Assembly (NCBI GenBank): GCA_020205615.1
Contig: JAINUW010000625.1
Location: forward strand, 248,001 to 312,000
DNA length: 64,000 nt
Direction: 5' to 3'
DNA from: Panax quinquefolius
Taxonomy: Eukaryota; Streptophyta; Magnoliopsida; Apiales; Araliaceae
Position 1 is the stretch's first letter; the number at the start of each line of letters is the position of its first letter. Below the pieces are notes generated by a model. It made no database searches. It was not told where the DNA came from and saw nothing but the letters and a program-made list of their open reading frames with translations. The position numbers and the translations under genes are program-made. Below are positions 49,859 to 60,475 of this stretch, in pieces.

Positions 49859-50781
49859 GATTCAAGTGGTAAGGGTTAGCTTGTGCTAAAGGCAAGTTCT
49901 CTAACTCTACTTTTATAATTATGCTGAATATTTAAACTCTTTTGAGAAAGTTTTTAACTCTAAAACTTCATTTGCAAGTTTAATTTTAGTACATTATTGT
50001 TTTTAATTCAAATTCAATTATGTCAAGTGGCTAACTCTACACTTTGTGAGGTGATGGTTTATTATCGAGAAAGCTCTATCTAGTTTTTAGGGGGGCAAGT
50101 ATTCTAAATCGTATATAAATATCTTGAGATGAACAACTCTTTTATTAGAGGTTTACGCTTAGCGTTAAAATGGTTGTACACAATACATTGTACGAAGGGT
50201 TGATCCCCCTAAGTACGTGGAGTCCTTATAGTCTTATGACTGTTAAAGTTATATTTGAAAAATTACTTATAACTGTGGACATGATTCATGGTCATTAGAC
50301 CCTTAGTGAACGTTATAATTTTCAGAAAGTTAATAGAACACATTGTTCAGTTCTATTGAGCCTAGTATTGGCAATTGATGTAAAAGTTTAAAGAATTACT
50401 TGTTGTTATTCCAAGTGGGCCTTGTTTGCTCACTCTTGCCTGTAAAATTTCTTACAGCTAAAGCTGAAAATGGTGACGTACCTAGCACCAGTAAGGGAAA
50501 AGGAAAGATGACCAAATATTGAAGACTTGTAATAGTTTTGATAGCTTTATTTTCAGACTTTGGTTTAAAGATTGTAATGAAGTTTATTTAATTTCCGCAT
50601 TTGAATGTTTATAACTAAAGGTTAGATAACCTGGGAAATCTTTTTGTATTTAAGTTTAATCCTGTATGGGCAGGTTTTCATTATTCAATTTTATTATGAT
50701 TGGGTAGTTAAAAATGAATGTTTTGATTAAGTGAACACCAAATCTTGAGGAAATGAAGTACTAGGATTTGGGGGTGTCACA
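49859..50781 (+). repeat. Element A 3' LTR, second part
   Basis: Continues from GATTCAAGTGGTAAGG to GGGGGTGTCACA. Compared with the 5' LTR it has lost about 380 bp near 50115 (the segment corresponding to about 31100-31480). Confidence 0.9.
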
Positions 50782-50786
50782 TGCTC

Positions 50787-50857
50787 TGTATTACTTGTTG
50801 ACACATGTATGCTTGCATGAGTTAGAGCTCTTTTGTAGAACTAAAAAAGAGGCAACA
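50787..50857 (+). repeat. Element D 3' LTR, end
   Basis: TGTATTACTTGTTGACACAT continues the motif left at 28932. I place the LTR end at CAACA (50857), where element C LTR sequence (AAGGCTCGTC) begins. The end assignment is inferred from that junction and the TG...CA rule. Confidence 0.5.
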
Positions 50858-53226
50858 AAGGCTCGTCAGACCTTTCGTTCTTAACTGCAATGTTATTATT
50901 ACGCAAGAGTGAGCAAGATTGCCCACAAGTATAAAAATGAAATAATAATATATAATAACATGCGAGTGAATCAAAGACTTCTGGAATAAAACTCAACTTT
51001 TAAATCAAGAATGAATAACAAGAATCAAAAGATTTCTGAGGGTCATAAGACGTTGAACTATGTCCTAGGTTATCAAGGGTTATACTTGAGGGGATCAGCC
51101 CTTAGTACCATACTGTGCACAATATCTTAACGCTAACGAATAAGTAATCCCTATACATGGTTGTTCATCTCAGTTTGACATTAGAGTCCACACCAAAGGA
51201 AGTTTGGTTTGGATAAATCAATAAGGGTTCGAAATTTAGAAACGTTCATCAACTATGGACTAGTCGAATCAATAAGGGTTCACTAGTCTAACAAGGTTCA
51301 ACAATAAATGATATTTAAATTGGATAACAATCTCAAGAGGTATACAATAGACCAAGTATTGTATAACAGGATCATACTTTGAAAAGATAAATAATCTTTA
51401 ATATAAAAAATTGAACTTGGTTAACAATAATGAGAATTTACTCGACGTAAATTATAAACTTGAATAATGATAACAAGTAGGGTTAGGAAACTTGTCTCGT
51501 GCGTAGATTACACATTAATTATACTTGTTCCTCGATATAATCCTACATACCATTCATGTTCACAATACCAGTCAATTATAACATAACTAGTCATCACAAG
51601 TTCATTCCTTTCATCTAACTCGGATTATGACTATACTTTGTCAAATTACCACACTTATTGTCACATAATTTTACACTTCACGAACAGTAAGTTAACTATG
51701 CGTTTAATCATTCAATCTACACGTAACTGTGTTATTGACATGATAATAACTTATTTTAACGTCTCCTTATACTTCTAACATATTTTTATATTCATTAGAT
51801 TAGGTTATTATCACATTTCTAAACATGAACAACTAGAAAATTTCATTTCTGGCCATTCTGCAGTGGTATGGCCATACAGTATGGTATTATACTATGCGTG
51901 GTGTGGCTGACATGGGCGTGAGCCTTAAGGCATGGGATTGGCTGCATGCATGATGCGGCTGAACTAGTACCAATTTTGCAATTAGCAAAAATTGCAGAAC
52001 ATGGCCAAAACCTCCAATTAATTTATTCTTAAACGAAAATAAAAATACCCAAACACTGTAATACACATATACTTACTACTCAACCCTTCTAGCATGATTT
52101 TAACATGTTATAACACATAATTTGGAGAATCAAAACATATAATTTACTGTTCTTGATATTTTTGAAAGTTTTGAATACAAAATATGAAAATCAACATTAC
52201 GGGTTCATTATAACACCGAATCTGTTCATTTGAAGTTTGTTTTCTTCGTTTTAACATGCATAATTATATACAAGTGTAAATTTATGATACCACTTATGAT
52301 TATCATGTTAAATTTGGTATGTAAGGCCATAAGTCCATATTTTCATACTCTGTAACTTTGAATAAACTATCTACGACATATATTTTTATGAAACTGATGT
52401 TATGGTTCATACAACATAGTAAAAACATACTGCGTTAACATATTAACACATACATCTATATAATCACTACCCTTTTTGATTACAGAGACTTAACCAATTA
52501 ACTTAAAAGCCATTTTCATGAAACTTTAAATGACGTAAATAAGAAAAACTGGGTTGAAGAATTGACCCAAAGCGTAGAGTGTAGATTAGTAGGGACGATC
52601 CTTACTCAGTTACTTCTTCAATCAACAACTCTCAATATTTCCTTAACAATTCATAAATTCTCTCTGATTTTCCTTTTTTCCAGACTTAGCAAAAATGAAA
52701 ATAAAGAAGACGTATAATAAAGGAAACTGACGTAGTTGTGGTCAGTTAACCGATCATGGGTTAACTGCCCTTAACCTCCACTAAGGCCTTGTTTGGTCAT
52801 TCTAAAAACTCAAACCCATTTAATTTAATTAATCCTTATACTAAAGTTGAATAATGCCACACCCCTTTATAAAATAAACCAAATATTTTATTTTATTTAA
52901 TTTAAATAAAATATAATAATTTCTTATTAATTCACATAGTCACATAATTAAATTTCTTATTTATTAATTAGGTCAAATTATTAAATCTCTAATTAATTAT
53001 TAAAATAACATTTAAATATTTCATCTAATTCAATAAGCTCACATAATTACATAATTTGAATAATAAAAATTTTCCACATTAATTTAATAAATATAACATA
53101 TATAATTAAATTAATCTTCCACAACTTCATCAATTAATTATCTAATCCAATAATTAAATCATCGAGAATATTTATTTAATTCAATAAATATTAAAATTAA
53201 ATTACAAAAATCTCGCGTTCGTCACA
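50858..53226 (-). repeat. Element C 3' LTR, interrupted by element D
   Basis: Matches 63657-64000 of the 5' LTR base for base over long stretches (for example GGCTCGTC, GACCTTTCGTTCTTAACTGC, GCGAGTGAATCAAAGACTTC) with one internal deletion of about 50 bp. It ends at 53226 in GTCACA. About 300 bp that should precede 50858 (equivalent to 63351-63656) are missing here; they are expected on the other side of element D, outside the window. Confidence 0.75.
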
Positions 53227-53322
53227 TCTTCCCCCCTTAAAAGGATTCTACGTCCTCGTAATCACGACTCAATCAATTTGACCTGTTACATTCTCCCTTA
53301 CAAAGATTACGTCCCCGTAATC
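53227..53322 (-). promoter_or_regulatory. Element C PPT and twin hairpin
   Basis: Minus strand: GATTACG-GGGA-CGTAATC (53322-53305), then AAGGGAGAATGTAAC, then a second hairpin GATTACG-AGGA-CGTAGAATC (53263-53244), then the PPT TTTTAAGGGGGGAAGA and the LTR start TGTGACG. The layout equals that of element A, with base-paired differences in the stems. Confidence 0.75.
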
Positions 53323-53835
53323 GCCATACATAATTTAAGTAAATAAATGAGGGTAATTCTTCATCATCTTCTCTTCGAGTTCCCACGTTGCTTCTTCAGC
53401 GTTGTGGTTCCTCCAAATTACCTTAATAAAAGTTATTACTTTATTTCTGAGAACTTGTTATTTTCGGTCAACAATCGGAACGGGAATTTCTTCATAGGAT
53501 AAGTCTTTCTCAAAATGGATGGGTTCATATTCAATCACGTGCTTGTAATCGGGTTTGTAGGGTCGTAAAACTGAAACATGAAAGACGTTGTGGACATTCT
53601 CGAGTGCTGGAGGTAATGCTACCTCATACGCAAATTCTCTGATTCTTCGCAGTACCTCAAAGGGACCAATGAATCTTGGGCTTAATTTCCCTTTCTTTTC
53701 GAACCTGATCTTTCCCTTCCAGGGAGAGACCTTTAAAAACACAAAGCTACCTGATTCAAACTCAACATTTTTTCGGTGTGAATCGGCGTATTTCTTCTGT
53801 CTATCCGGAGTTACTACCAGTCTTGTTCGAATCAC
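53323..53835 (-). pseudogene. Element C integrase C-terminus and chromodomain-like tail
   Basis: The frame reads DRQKKYADSHRKNVEFESGS, FVFLKVSPWKGKIRF, KGKLSPRFIGPFEVLRRI, NVFHVSVLRPYKPDYK and LSYEEIPVPIVDRK. After a stop at 53458 it continues QVLRNKVITFIKVIWRNHNA, EEATWELEEKMMKNYPHLF. The GPF...LRPYKPD motif and EEATWE tail are the integrase end plus chromodomain that direct chromovirus insertion into heterochromatin. Confidence 0.85.
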
Positions 53836-55220
53836 TTTAACTATCTATGTCGTCTGTTGTACTAATTCTGGGCCTAGTAATTGTCTTTCGCCAACTTCAT
53901 CCAGTATAACGAAGTTCTGCACTTTCTGTCGTATAACGCTTCATAAGACGGCATGCCAATACTAGCGTGGTAACTATTGTTGTAGCTGAACTTTACGAGC
54001 GGTAGGTAATCATCCCAACTTCCTTTAAAGTCCATTACACAAGCTCTTAACATATCTTCTAATGTTTGAATCGTTCTTTCACTCTGCCCATCTGTTTGAG
54101 GTTGATATGACGTACTCATTCGCAATTGTGTACCCATGCATTCTTGTAGACGTTTCCAGAAGTTCGATGTAAAGTGCGGATCCCTATCGGAAACAATTGA
54201 CACCGGAACTCTGTGCCTCGAAACAATTTCTTTCACATATAACCTTGCCAACTGGTCTAAGTTGAATCTAATTTTTATCAGAAGGAAATGTGTGGATTTC
54301 GTCAATCGGTCAACGATAACCCATATTGCGTCATATCCTTTCTGAGTTATCGGAAGGCCAACCACGAAGTCCATCGTAATATGTTCCCATTTCCATTCTT
54401 GGATCTCCAACGGTTGTAGCAACCCACTCGGCCTCTGATGTTCTGTTTTTACTTTCTGACAAGTCAGACACTTGGCAACACACTCTGCAACATCTCGTTT
54501 TAGATTTGGCCACCAGAAATGTTGTTGAAGATCTTGATACATCTTGGTACTACAAGGGTGAATCAAATATCGTGAGGTATGAGCCTCGCTCAAAATGTCT
54601 TCCTTAATCTCTGTTACTGGCGAAACCGAAATTCTGCTCTCGAATCTCAGTATTCCTTCCTTATCCATCTTAAATCTCAGTTCGGTTCCTTCATATATCT
54701 TCTTTTTCACCTTTTTACATTCTTCGTCCTGAAGTCGAGTCTCCTTAACTATATCTAGTAGAGTTGTACCAAATTGCATTTGGAACAACTTCTCATCAAT
54801 TTCCATAGGATAATTCACTTTCAGTTCTAACTTCTCCATGGCTGAAATTAGTTTCTTCTGAGCGGTCAACATCATCAATTTCTCCCGACCCTTTCTACTT
54901 AAGGCGTCGGCAACCACATTTGCCTTACCCGGATGGTATAAAATTTCGCAGTTGTAGTCCTTAATTAATTCTAACCACCTTCTTTGGCGCATAATCAAGT
55001 CCTTCTGTGTAAAAATATATTTCAGACTCTTGTGGTCTGTATATATTTCACACTTCTCCCCATAGAGATAATGCCTCCAGATTTTCAACGCAAAAACCAC
55101 TGCAGCTAACTCCAAGTCGTGGGTCGGATACCCCTTCTCGTAATCCTTCAATTGTCGTAACGCATACACAATGACTCTGCCGTTTTGCATAAGCACACAA
55201 CCAAGTTCTTTATGCGACAC
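53836..55220 (-). pseudogene. Element C RNase H and integrase core
   Basis: This minus-strand frame of 448 codons is the longest in the window. RNase [63 protein letters not shown]. Integrase: [40 protein letters not shown] with CQ (HHCC zinc motif), [40 protein letters not shown] and [15 protein letters not shown] (all three DDE residues kept). It ends at a stop at about 53872 before the GPF region. Confidence 0.9.
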
Positions 55221-56472
55221 ATCACTATAAACAATAAAATTTCCTGTATCTTCTGGAAGAGATTACACAGGTATTGTACTCAACCTCTTCTTCAATTCTT
55301 GAAAGCTTTCCTCACACTTCTCCGTCCAAAAAAATTTCACAGCTTTTCGAGTCAATTTTGTTAACGGAGTTACGATCTTGGAAAAGTCTTAAATGAATCT
55401 TCTGTAATATCCCGCCAATCCAAGAAAACTTCGTACTTCCAACGGCGTTCTCGGCTGATCCCAGTTTATCATGGCTTTGACTTTGGATGGATCCACCAAA
55501 ATTCTGTCTTTATCGATCACGTGTCCTAGAAATTGTACCTGCTCAATCCAAAATTCGAATTTCGAAAACTTGGCATACAACTTCTCCCTTCTCAACGCCT
55601 CTAACGTTATTTTCAAATGTTCTTCATGTTCTTCCTTTGTTTTTGAATATACCAAAATATCATATATAAATACAACCACGAATTTGTCCAAAAACGGCTT
55701 GAACACTCCATTCATTAAGCCCATAAATGTTGCATGAGCATTTGTTAGACCAAATGACATTACCAAAAAATTCAGTGAGTGACTATATCGTGTTTCAACG
55801 CCGCCTTTCTTGACGTCCTCTGGTCTTACCTTCAGTTGATGATAACCACTCCTCCAATCTATCTTTAAAAAGTATTTCGCTCCCTTCAATTGATCAAACA
55901 GGTCGTCGATCCTCGGTAATGGATATCTATTCTTAATCGTGATGTTATTCAGTTCTCTGTTATCGATCCAGAGTCGCATCGTCCCGTCCTTCTTCTTTAC
56001 AAATAACACTGGCACTCCCCATGGTGATACGCTCGGTTGAATGTACTTCTTGTCCAGTAATTCCTGTAGTTGTACCATCAATTCTTTCATCTCCACCGGT
56101 GCCATTCGGTACGGTGCCTTCGATATTGGAGCCGTTCATAGTGCCAAATCGATCACGAATTTAACCTCTCTATCTGACGGAAGTCCTGGCAGATCGTCCG
56201 AAAATACGTTCGCGAAGTCCCTCACTACTGGTATCTCCTCTACTTTTGGATTTTCTTTATGACTGTCGACTATGTAAGCTAAATATCATACACAGCTTTG
56301 TCTTAACAACTTCCTGGCCTGCATCATCGTCAGACAACTCGCTTATCTAGGCGACTTGCTACCATAAAACACAACCTTTGACGGAGTTATAAGGTTAATA
56401 CGCTTCTTCTGACAATTAATTACAGCCCCGTAATTGAATAACCAGTCCATTCCCAAGATAACGTCAAATTTT
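55221..56472 (-). pseudogene. Element C reverse transcriptase and end of protease
   Basis: From the CACTA-2 junction (56472) downward: FDVILGMDWLFNYGAVINCQ (end of protease), EEIPVVRDFANVFSDDLPGL, then RT proper: [80 protein letters not shown]. The catalytic motif reads [10 protein letters not shown], one of the two essential aspartates having become tyrosine. Connection: [20 protein letters not shown]. Stops at 55387, 55262 and upstream in the leader make it a pseudogene. Confidence 0.85.
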
Positions 56473-56639
56473 CACTACTACAAAATAATAAATAGACAAC
56501 ACTTAAACCACAACGTTTTTATAAAAAACGTTATCTATTTAAAAAGGATATTTTTTGGTTTTAACTCCATAATGTTTTTTTTAAAACGTCATGTATCTAA
56601 AAAACACGGAGCTAAAAAAAAGCTTTCTCTTTCGCAGAC

Positions 56640-56771
56640 AAAGAGGGTTCAAGTCCTGTATTTTCTTTCTCACCGAGTGTCGTCTCTCATCTCTCTCTGT
56701 TTAGCCTCTTTTCGTTCCATCTGTAAAACAAAAGCTCAGGATCCAGATCCAAAGAGATAAGATTTCAAGGA
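56640..56771 (+). promoter_or_regulatory. Possible promoter and 5' leader of the CACTA-2 chimera
   Basis: A pyrimidine-rich stretch (CTTTCTCACCGAGTGTCGTC, CTCATCTCTCTCTG) precedes the AP2/ERF fragment and resembles the 5' UTR of a plant gene. It may have been captured with that gene. This is inference from composition only. Confidence 0.3.
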
Positions 56772-56957
56772 TTGAGAAAGAGACCGCGGGGAAGATTTGC
56801 TGCGGAGATCAGAGATCCTTGGAAAAAAACTAGGGTTTGGCTCGGTACTTTTGATTTCGAAGACGCCGCACGAGCCTATGACGTCGCCGCTCGAAATCTA
56901 TGCGGTCCAAAAGCCAGGGTTTGGCTCGGTACTTTTGCTTCGTCGTCATTGTCCTAA
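56749..56957 (+). pseudogene. Captured AP2/ERF domain fragment
   Basis: The frame reads [52 protein letters not shown], which is almost a complete AP2/ERF DNA-binding domain (usual form [22 protein letters not shown]...[26 protein letters not shown]). The WAAEIRD and WLGTF elements and the DAARAYD helix are kept. The GV of RGVRKRP is GL, and W of RPWGR is R. ERF proteins with this exact pattern (B-1-type) often act as repressors. A 20-bp stretch encoding RVWLGTF is repeated at 56917, giving the odd end [13 protein letters not shown] and a stop. Confidence 0.85.
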
Positions 56958-57084
56958 GCTTCACTTCTTTTGGTGGTTGTGGGTGGGTGATAATGATGCT
57001 TCTTTTTTGTTTGATTTTTCATCATAGAGAAGTATATAATCAATTAGTTTCTGCTTTGAGTGGCTCATCTCTAGTTTTGAATAG

Positions 57085-57213
57085 GGCTGATTGGGTGATT
57101 GTTGGTTTTTGAGTGCTGTAGCTATTCTAACAGAGGTTTCACGAATATCAGAAGTTATAATTACACCAGAATATAACGAGGAAGGAATCTACACCGTTCG
57201 CTTTTGCATTCAG
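57085..57213 (+). pseudogene. Captured DEK1 calpain exon (catalytic cysteine region)
   Basis: After an acceptor-like GAATAG the frame reads LGDCWFLSAVAILTEVSRIS then EVIITPEYNEEGIYTVRFCI and Q, and ends at CAG/GTACTGG. This is the start of the calpain protease core of DEK1 (phytocalpain), including the active-site Cys in GDCWFLSA. DEK1 is a large membrane protein needed for epidermal fate. The codon before LGDC is TGA where DEK1 has Arg, a C-to-T change in CGA. His and Asn of the catalytic triad are not in the fragment, so no protease activity is possible. Confidence 0.85.
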
Positions 57214-57373
57214 GTACTGGCTGCTTGTTCTGCACCTGTTTTAGTTTGTTTGACTAGAATTATATATCTAATTTCTGGTGTGAAAAAGTATACTGATAAT
57301 TTCCTTACCTTCTGATTTAAGGAATATGCTTATATGATTTGGCTAAGTATCTGATAAAGAATTATATTGGATA

Positions 57374-57555
57374 AATAGAAGCATAGCCACTCTTACGATC
57401 ACCACGCTGCTAAAAACAGGCAACGAATCAAGTGTTGATAGTTTGATGAAACAAATAACCAATTTCATGTATGACATTGCTGATGAGTTCAAAATCGTTG
57501 TTTTGGAAGCCATTAGATCATTGTGTCTAAAGTTCCCTCTCAAGTACAGATCTCT
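57374..57555 (+). pseudogene. Captured coatomer gamma (COPI) exon, first of two
   Basis: It reads [60 protein letters not shown] and ends at the donor TCT/GTAAG. This is the HEAT-repeat trunk of the gamma subunit of the COPI coat, which forms Golgi-to-ER vesicles. It continues in phase at 57641. Similarity to known plant coatomer gamma is near-complete by eye, suggesting fairly recent capture. Confidence 0.85.
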
Positions 57556-57640
57556 GTAAGTGTGTTTAATGTGCTTCTTTCTTGGACAAATGAGGTGTTT
57601 TAATTAAGTTCCTTACCGTTTTCCTTTTTGAAATTTCAAG

Positions 57641-57812
57641 GATGAATTTCTTAAGCAATATACTGAGGGAAAAAGGTGGTTTTGATTACAAGAAAGCCAT
57701 TGTTGATTCTATCATGATCTTCATAAGAGATATACCAGATGCAAAAGAAAGTGGGTTGCTTCACCTTTGTGAAATTATTAAGGATTGTGAATTCACATAG
57801 CTTTCTACACAG
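57641..57812 (+). pseudogene. Captured coatomer gamma exon, second of two
   Basis: After TTTCAAG it reads [52 protein letters not shown], a stop (TAG for a Tyr codon), LSTQ, then the donor CAG/GTTGGC. The intron (57556-57640) is retained between the two exons. The stop shows that the coatomer reading is not maintained. Confidence 0.85.
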
Positions 57813-58034
57813 GTTGGCATTTTTGCCTTATGTTATTCTTTTCCTGTCATTAGCACGACTCAGCAATTTAATCAGCTAGTTACGGAGGTATGATGTTTGG
57901 AATTTTCCCTGGCAAAGATTATGTTCATCAGCTGAGACTTATTACGGAGGTATAATGTTTGGAATTTTCCTTGAATTCACAAAGCATTTTCACTGCTGAT
58001 TTCCTATGTTTTTTTTTATTATTTTTTGGTGTAG

Positions 58035-58157
58035 GAGAAACAGAAGTATTTAGCTCACTCAACACAATTAGACTATGTTGAAAAGATTGATAAGTCTGTT
58101 GAGTTCCCACTTGAGTTGGACTTGCATTCGTACACTAGTAGCAGTCACAATAGTACT
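58035..58157 (+). pseudogene. Captured exon, probable ubiquitin-specific protease
   Basis: Between acceptor GGTGTAG and donor ACT/GTGAG it reads EKQKYLAHSTQLDYVEKIDK and SVEFPLELDLHSYTSSSHNS. The block KIDKSVEFPLELDL.PYTS is typical of the UCH/USP fold just after the LKRF motif of plant ubiquitin-specific proteases. Cys and His boxes are not present. The exact family member cannot be told, and the family call itself is less certain than its neighbours. Confidence 0.5.
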
Positions 58158-58703
58158 GTGAGTTTGTTTATTATGCTAATTACTTCATTTTCCTCCCATG
58201 TGTCTGGTTCCTCTTCCTCATGAGGGGTATAGGACTCCAGTAAGCTGGCCCGAAAGTAAATTAAAGGTATGTAATATGACTTTGACATGTTTTAGGTTTT
58301 GAAGATCTGTTTTAGGTATAGGTGAGCATTAATTGATCGTCTCTTATTCTCTACAATTCAAGTATAATTACATTTTAGCTTTTTATCTAGAGACGTCTTC
58401 ATTGGATCTGATTTTTCACTTCACATTAGCACTTAAAGCCTAGTTTGTTTTCTATAAAAGTGGAAGGCATGATCATGCCCTTTTGAGCCGAATGTGGTAA
58501 AATGAGCATTCCTTCTACAGACAAAGTTTTGGCCCAAACTGTTCTGCATTCAAATTTAGATCATGTCCCAGATCAGTTTACCACAACTGTTGAAAGAAAC
58601 TTGCCTTTGAGTACTTGTGCTGCTACTGTGTTGCATCATCTATAATAGCAAGTTCTTTCAAATTACTTTATTTTGCTTTTCTGACAAATTTTTTTTGTTC
58701 CAG
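58158..58703 (+). other. CACTA-2 spacer or retained intron
   Basis: There is no recognisable coding sequence. It separates the USP-like and CHID1-like pieces and may be intronic DNA from either source gene. Confidence 0.45.
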
Positions 58704-58997
58704 AGATGTCCAAGCTGACTGCAAGTATCTGTTGGAATATCTTGGCTCATAAAAGTGATGAAGTTAGCGACATTGGTGTTAAAATATATCAGAAGCCAAG
58801 TCTACAGTTAGTGTATGTTATAGGCCCACCACGTTCAGAGGAGCTCCAGGAGTATGATTTTGGGCCTGAAGATCTTAAGGTTTTGAGTGATGCTGTAGAT
58901 GGTTACTCGCTTATGACTTACAACTTCTCAGGCCCCCAGAATCCTGGTCCAAATGCACCTTTGAAGTGGATCCACTCCATCTTGCAGCTGCTCCTTG
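58704..58997 (+). pseudogene. Captured CHID1-like (GH18 chitinase-domain) exon
   Basis: After TTGTTCCAG it reads ...KPSLQLVYVIGPPRSEELQE, YDFGPEDLKVLSDAVDGYSL, MTYNFSGPQNPGPNAPLKWI, HSILQLLLG, ending at TTG/GTACC. The DAVDG.SLMTYDFSG.QNPGPNAPL block is characteristic of plant chitinase-domain-containing protein 1, a GH18-fold protein. The first part (SKLTASICWNILAHKSDEVS) is less clearly related. It stays open for about 100 codons, the longest uninterrupted captured frame. Confidence 0.8.
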
Positions 58998-59048
58998 GTA
59001 CCAGCCATAACAGTTGAATCTTACTTGCAAACTCGAATCTGGTTGCAG

Positions 59049-59123
59049 ATTTTAATCGATAGTGTTCCTCTTAAAGAGTTGGATATCAGATGGCTGAGGG
59101 AAAGTATTGGTTATGTTGGACAG
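59049..59123 (+). pseudogene. Captured ABC transporter exon (TAP/ABCB half-transporter), first of two
   Basis: From GGTTGCAG to CAG/GTTAGG it reads ILIDSVPLKELDIRWLRESI and GYVGQ. This is the stretch leading to the Q-loop of an ABC nucleotide-binding domain of the B subfamily. The Walker A motif is missing. Confidence 0.8.
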
Positions 59124-59197
59124 GTTAGGCTTATAATCTGCAAGATATGCTTGAGGCTAGTTATAAAGTTGTTATCTAAATATTCTATTGTGAGCAG

Positions 59198-59239
59198 GAA
59201 CCTCATCTTTTTAATATGGATATCAAGTCAAACATAAGG
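59198..59239 (+). pseudogene. Captured ABC transporter exon, second of two
   Basis: From GAGCAG to AGG/GTATGC it reads EPHLFNMDIKSNIR, which directly continues the Q-loop (GYVGQ-EPHLFNMDI). The original intron (59124-59197) is retained. The wording resembles plastid/vacuolar half-size ABCB transporters of the TAP2/ALS1 type. Confidence 0.8.
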
Positions 59240-59734
59240 GTATGCATTCATAATTCTCAGTTAAGTGACTTCTTTTGCTATAGTAGTCTTGAGGAATACC
59301 ATTATTTATTTTCATAAAATTTAAAAACTTTGTTAAATATCACAAAAACGTATATACAATCAGATTTTCAGATATGTTTCCGACTAGTACTAGTTGCGGT
59401 AGTTCTTCTGTTCTAAGCAGATTCAATCTTTTCAGATATGTTGTGATTCGCAAATTGGTGACTAACAGAAAAAAGTGTGTCGACTGTTGTTTAATGTGCC
59501 CCTTTCTGAACCTTTTTCAACCAAAGTTTAGCACCTTATAGAAATAAGACTTGTAAGGAAATCTGGTAACAGTTCTTATGTTTTTCTTTAATGAATGTTT
59601 GAATTGAACAATTTCTGTTCATATTTTTTGAATCTTTTGATAATCTACAATATTTCCCCTTTTGTAGCTAAAGAAGATAGATTCTTACTTTTCATATTTC
59701 ATATTGGATTAAAACTCAGTCTTATGGTTGGCAG
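59240..59734 (+). other. CACTA-2 spacer, no recognised gene
   Basis: AT-rich sequence with no protein similarity, probably intronic. Confidence 0.45.
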
Positions 59735-59874
59735 CTGGATGTGACATCAACACAACTTCTTGTGACTGATAATGATTTTAGGGACGCAGATTTCAGGAAG
59801 CAACTAACTGAAACAGTGACATCCTTGTTGGCTCTAAAAGTTGTGCAGTCAGCAATAGGAAAGCTCCATATGAG
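59735..59874 (+). pseudogene. Captured P5CS exon (glutamate kinase domain)
   Basis: After GTTGGCAG it reads [37 protein letters not shown], then a short deletion, and in a shifted frame RKAPYE before [28 protein letters not shown] is the signature of delta-1-pyrroline-5-carboxylate synthase, the rate-limiting enzyme of proline synthesis under salt and drought stress. The IFNENDA segment that should join the two parts is deleted, so the exon itself is damaged. Confidence 0.85.
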
Positions 59875-60039
59875 GTATGCTTAGCTTTTTTATTTCTACT
59901 TGTTTATTGTTATTGTGAATTACATTTGCTGCTGCTTCAATTGAAAAACTGTAATTTTTGAGTGCCAAAGTGGCACAAACAGTTATACATTCTTGATTAT
60001 TATTTCTGTGTATTTATGCTTGGCGTTAATTATGTCCAG

Positions 60040-60172
60040 GCCAATTTAATGTTATGGATTATGTAGCCTTTCTGAGGATTGAGTTGAATGATCATGGAAT
60101 GATGCTAGGAAGATTTGGCAGGTGGTCTGGTGTTTTTCTTCCTTCACTGATTGACAAAAAGGCTATTGGATG
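60040..60172 (+). pseudogene. Candidate captured exon, unidentified
   Basis: After an acceptor-like TATGTCCAG the frame GQFNVMDYVAFLRIELNDHG, MMLGRFGRWSGVFLP stays open for about 43 codons to a TGA at about 60170. I do not recognise it. It may be the 3' exon of the chimera or chance. Confidence 0.25.
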
Positions 60173-60475
60173 ATGTGGCATGTAGGTCTCCATGAGGCCA
60201 AATTTGTGACAATAAATTTGCTCTAAATTTGATTAATCAATTGTTAAGTCTTGAGTTGTAATGTGAATGATTTTAAATGATGTATATAATATTTTTTATG
60301 TTTTATTTTATAGTGTCGATATTCTAGTAGTGTTACAATATGCTAATCTTTCATGTGCATATTGCAGGTGTATTGGTAATGTAGGTGAATCACAATTTTT
60401 TTTTCAATTTTTTTTAATCTACAACATTTTAAATGCATTGTGTAAATGTGTCTAAACGATGTCTGATATATTAAA

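Larger units (their letters stand above)
28933..50781 (+). mobile_element. Element A: Tekay-like chromovirus with nested insertions
   Basis: This is a full-length Ty3/gypsy LTR element: 5' LTR 28933-32139, PBS, accessory ORF, gag, protease, RT, RNase H, integrase with chromodomain-like tail, 3' LTR starting at 40454. The 5-bp duplication TGCTC flanks it (28928-28932 and 50782-50786). A family-2 solo LTR sits in RT (35136-37601) and element B sits in the 3' LTR (42353-49853). The domain order PR-RT-RH-INT and the VIWRNHNAEEAT...YPELF tail are typical of chromoviruses of the Tekay/Del group. The clade assignment is by eye. Confidence 0.85.
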
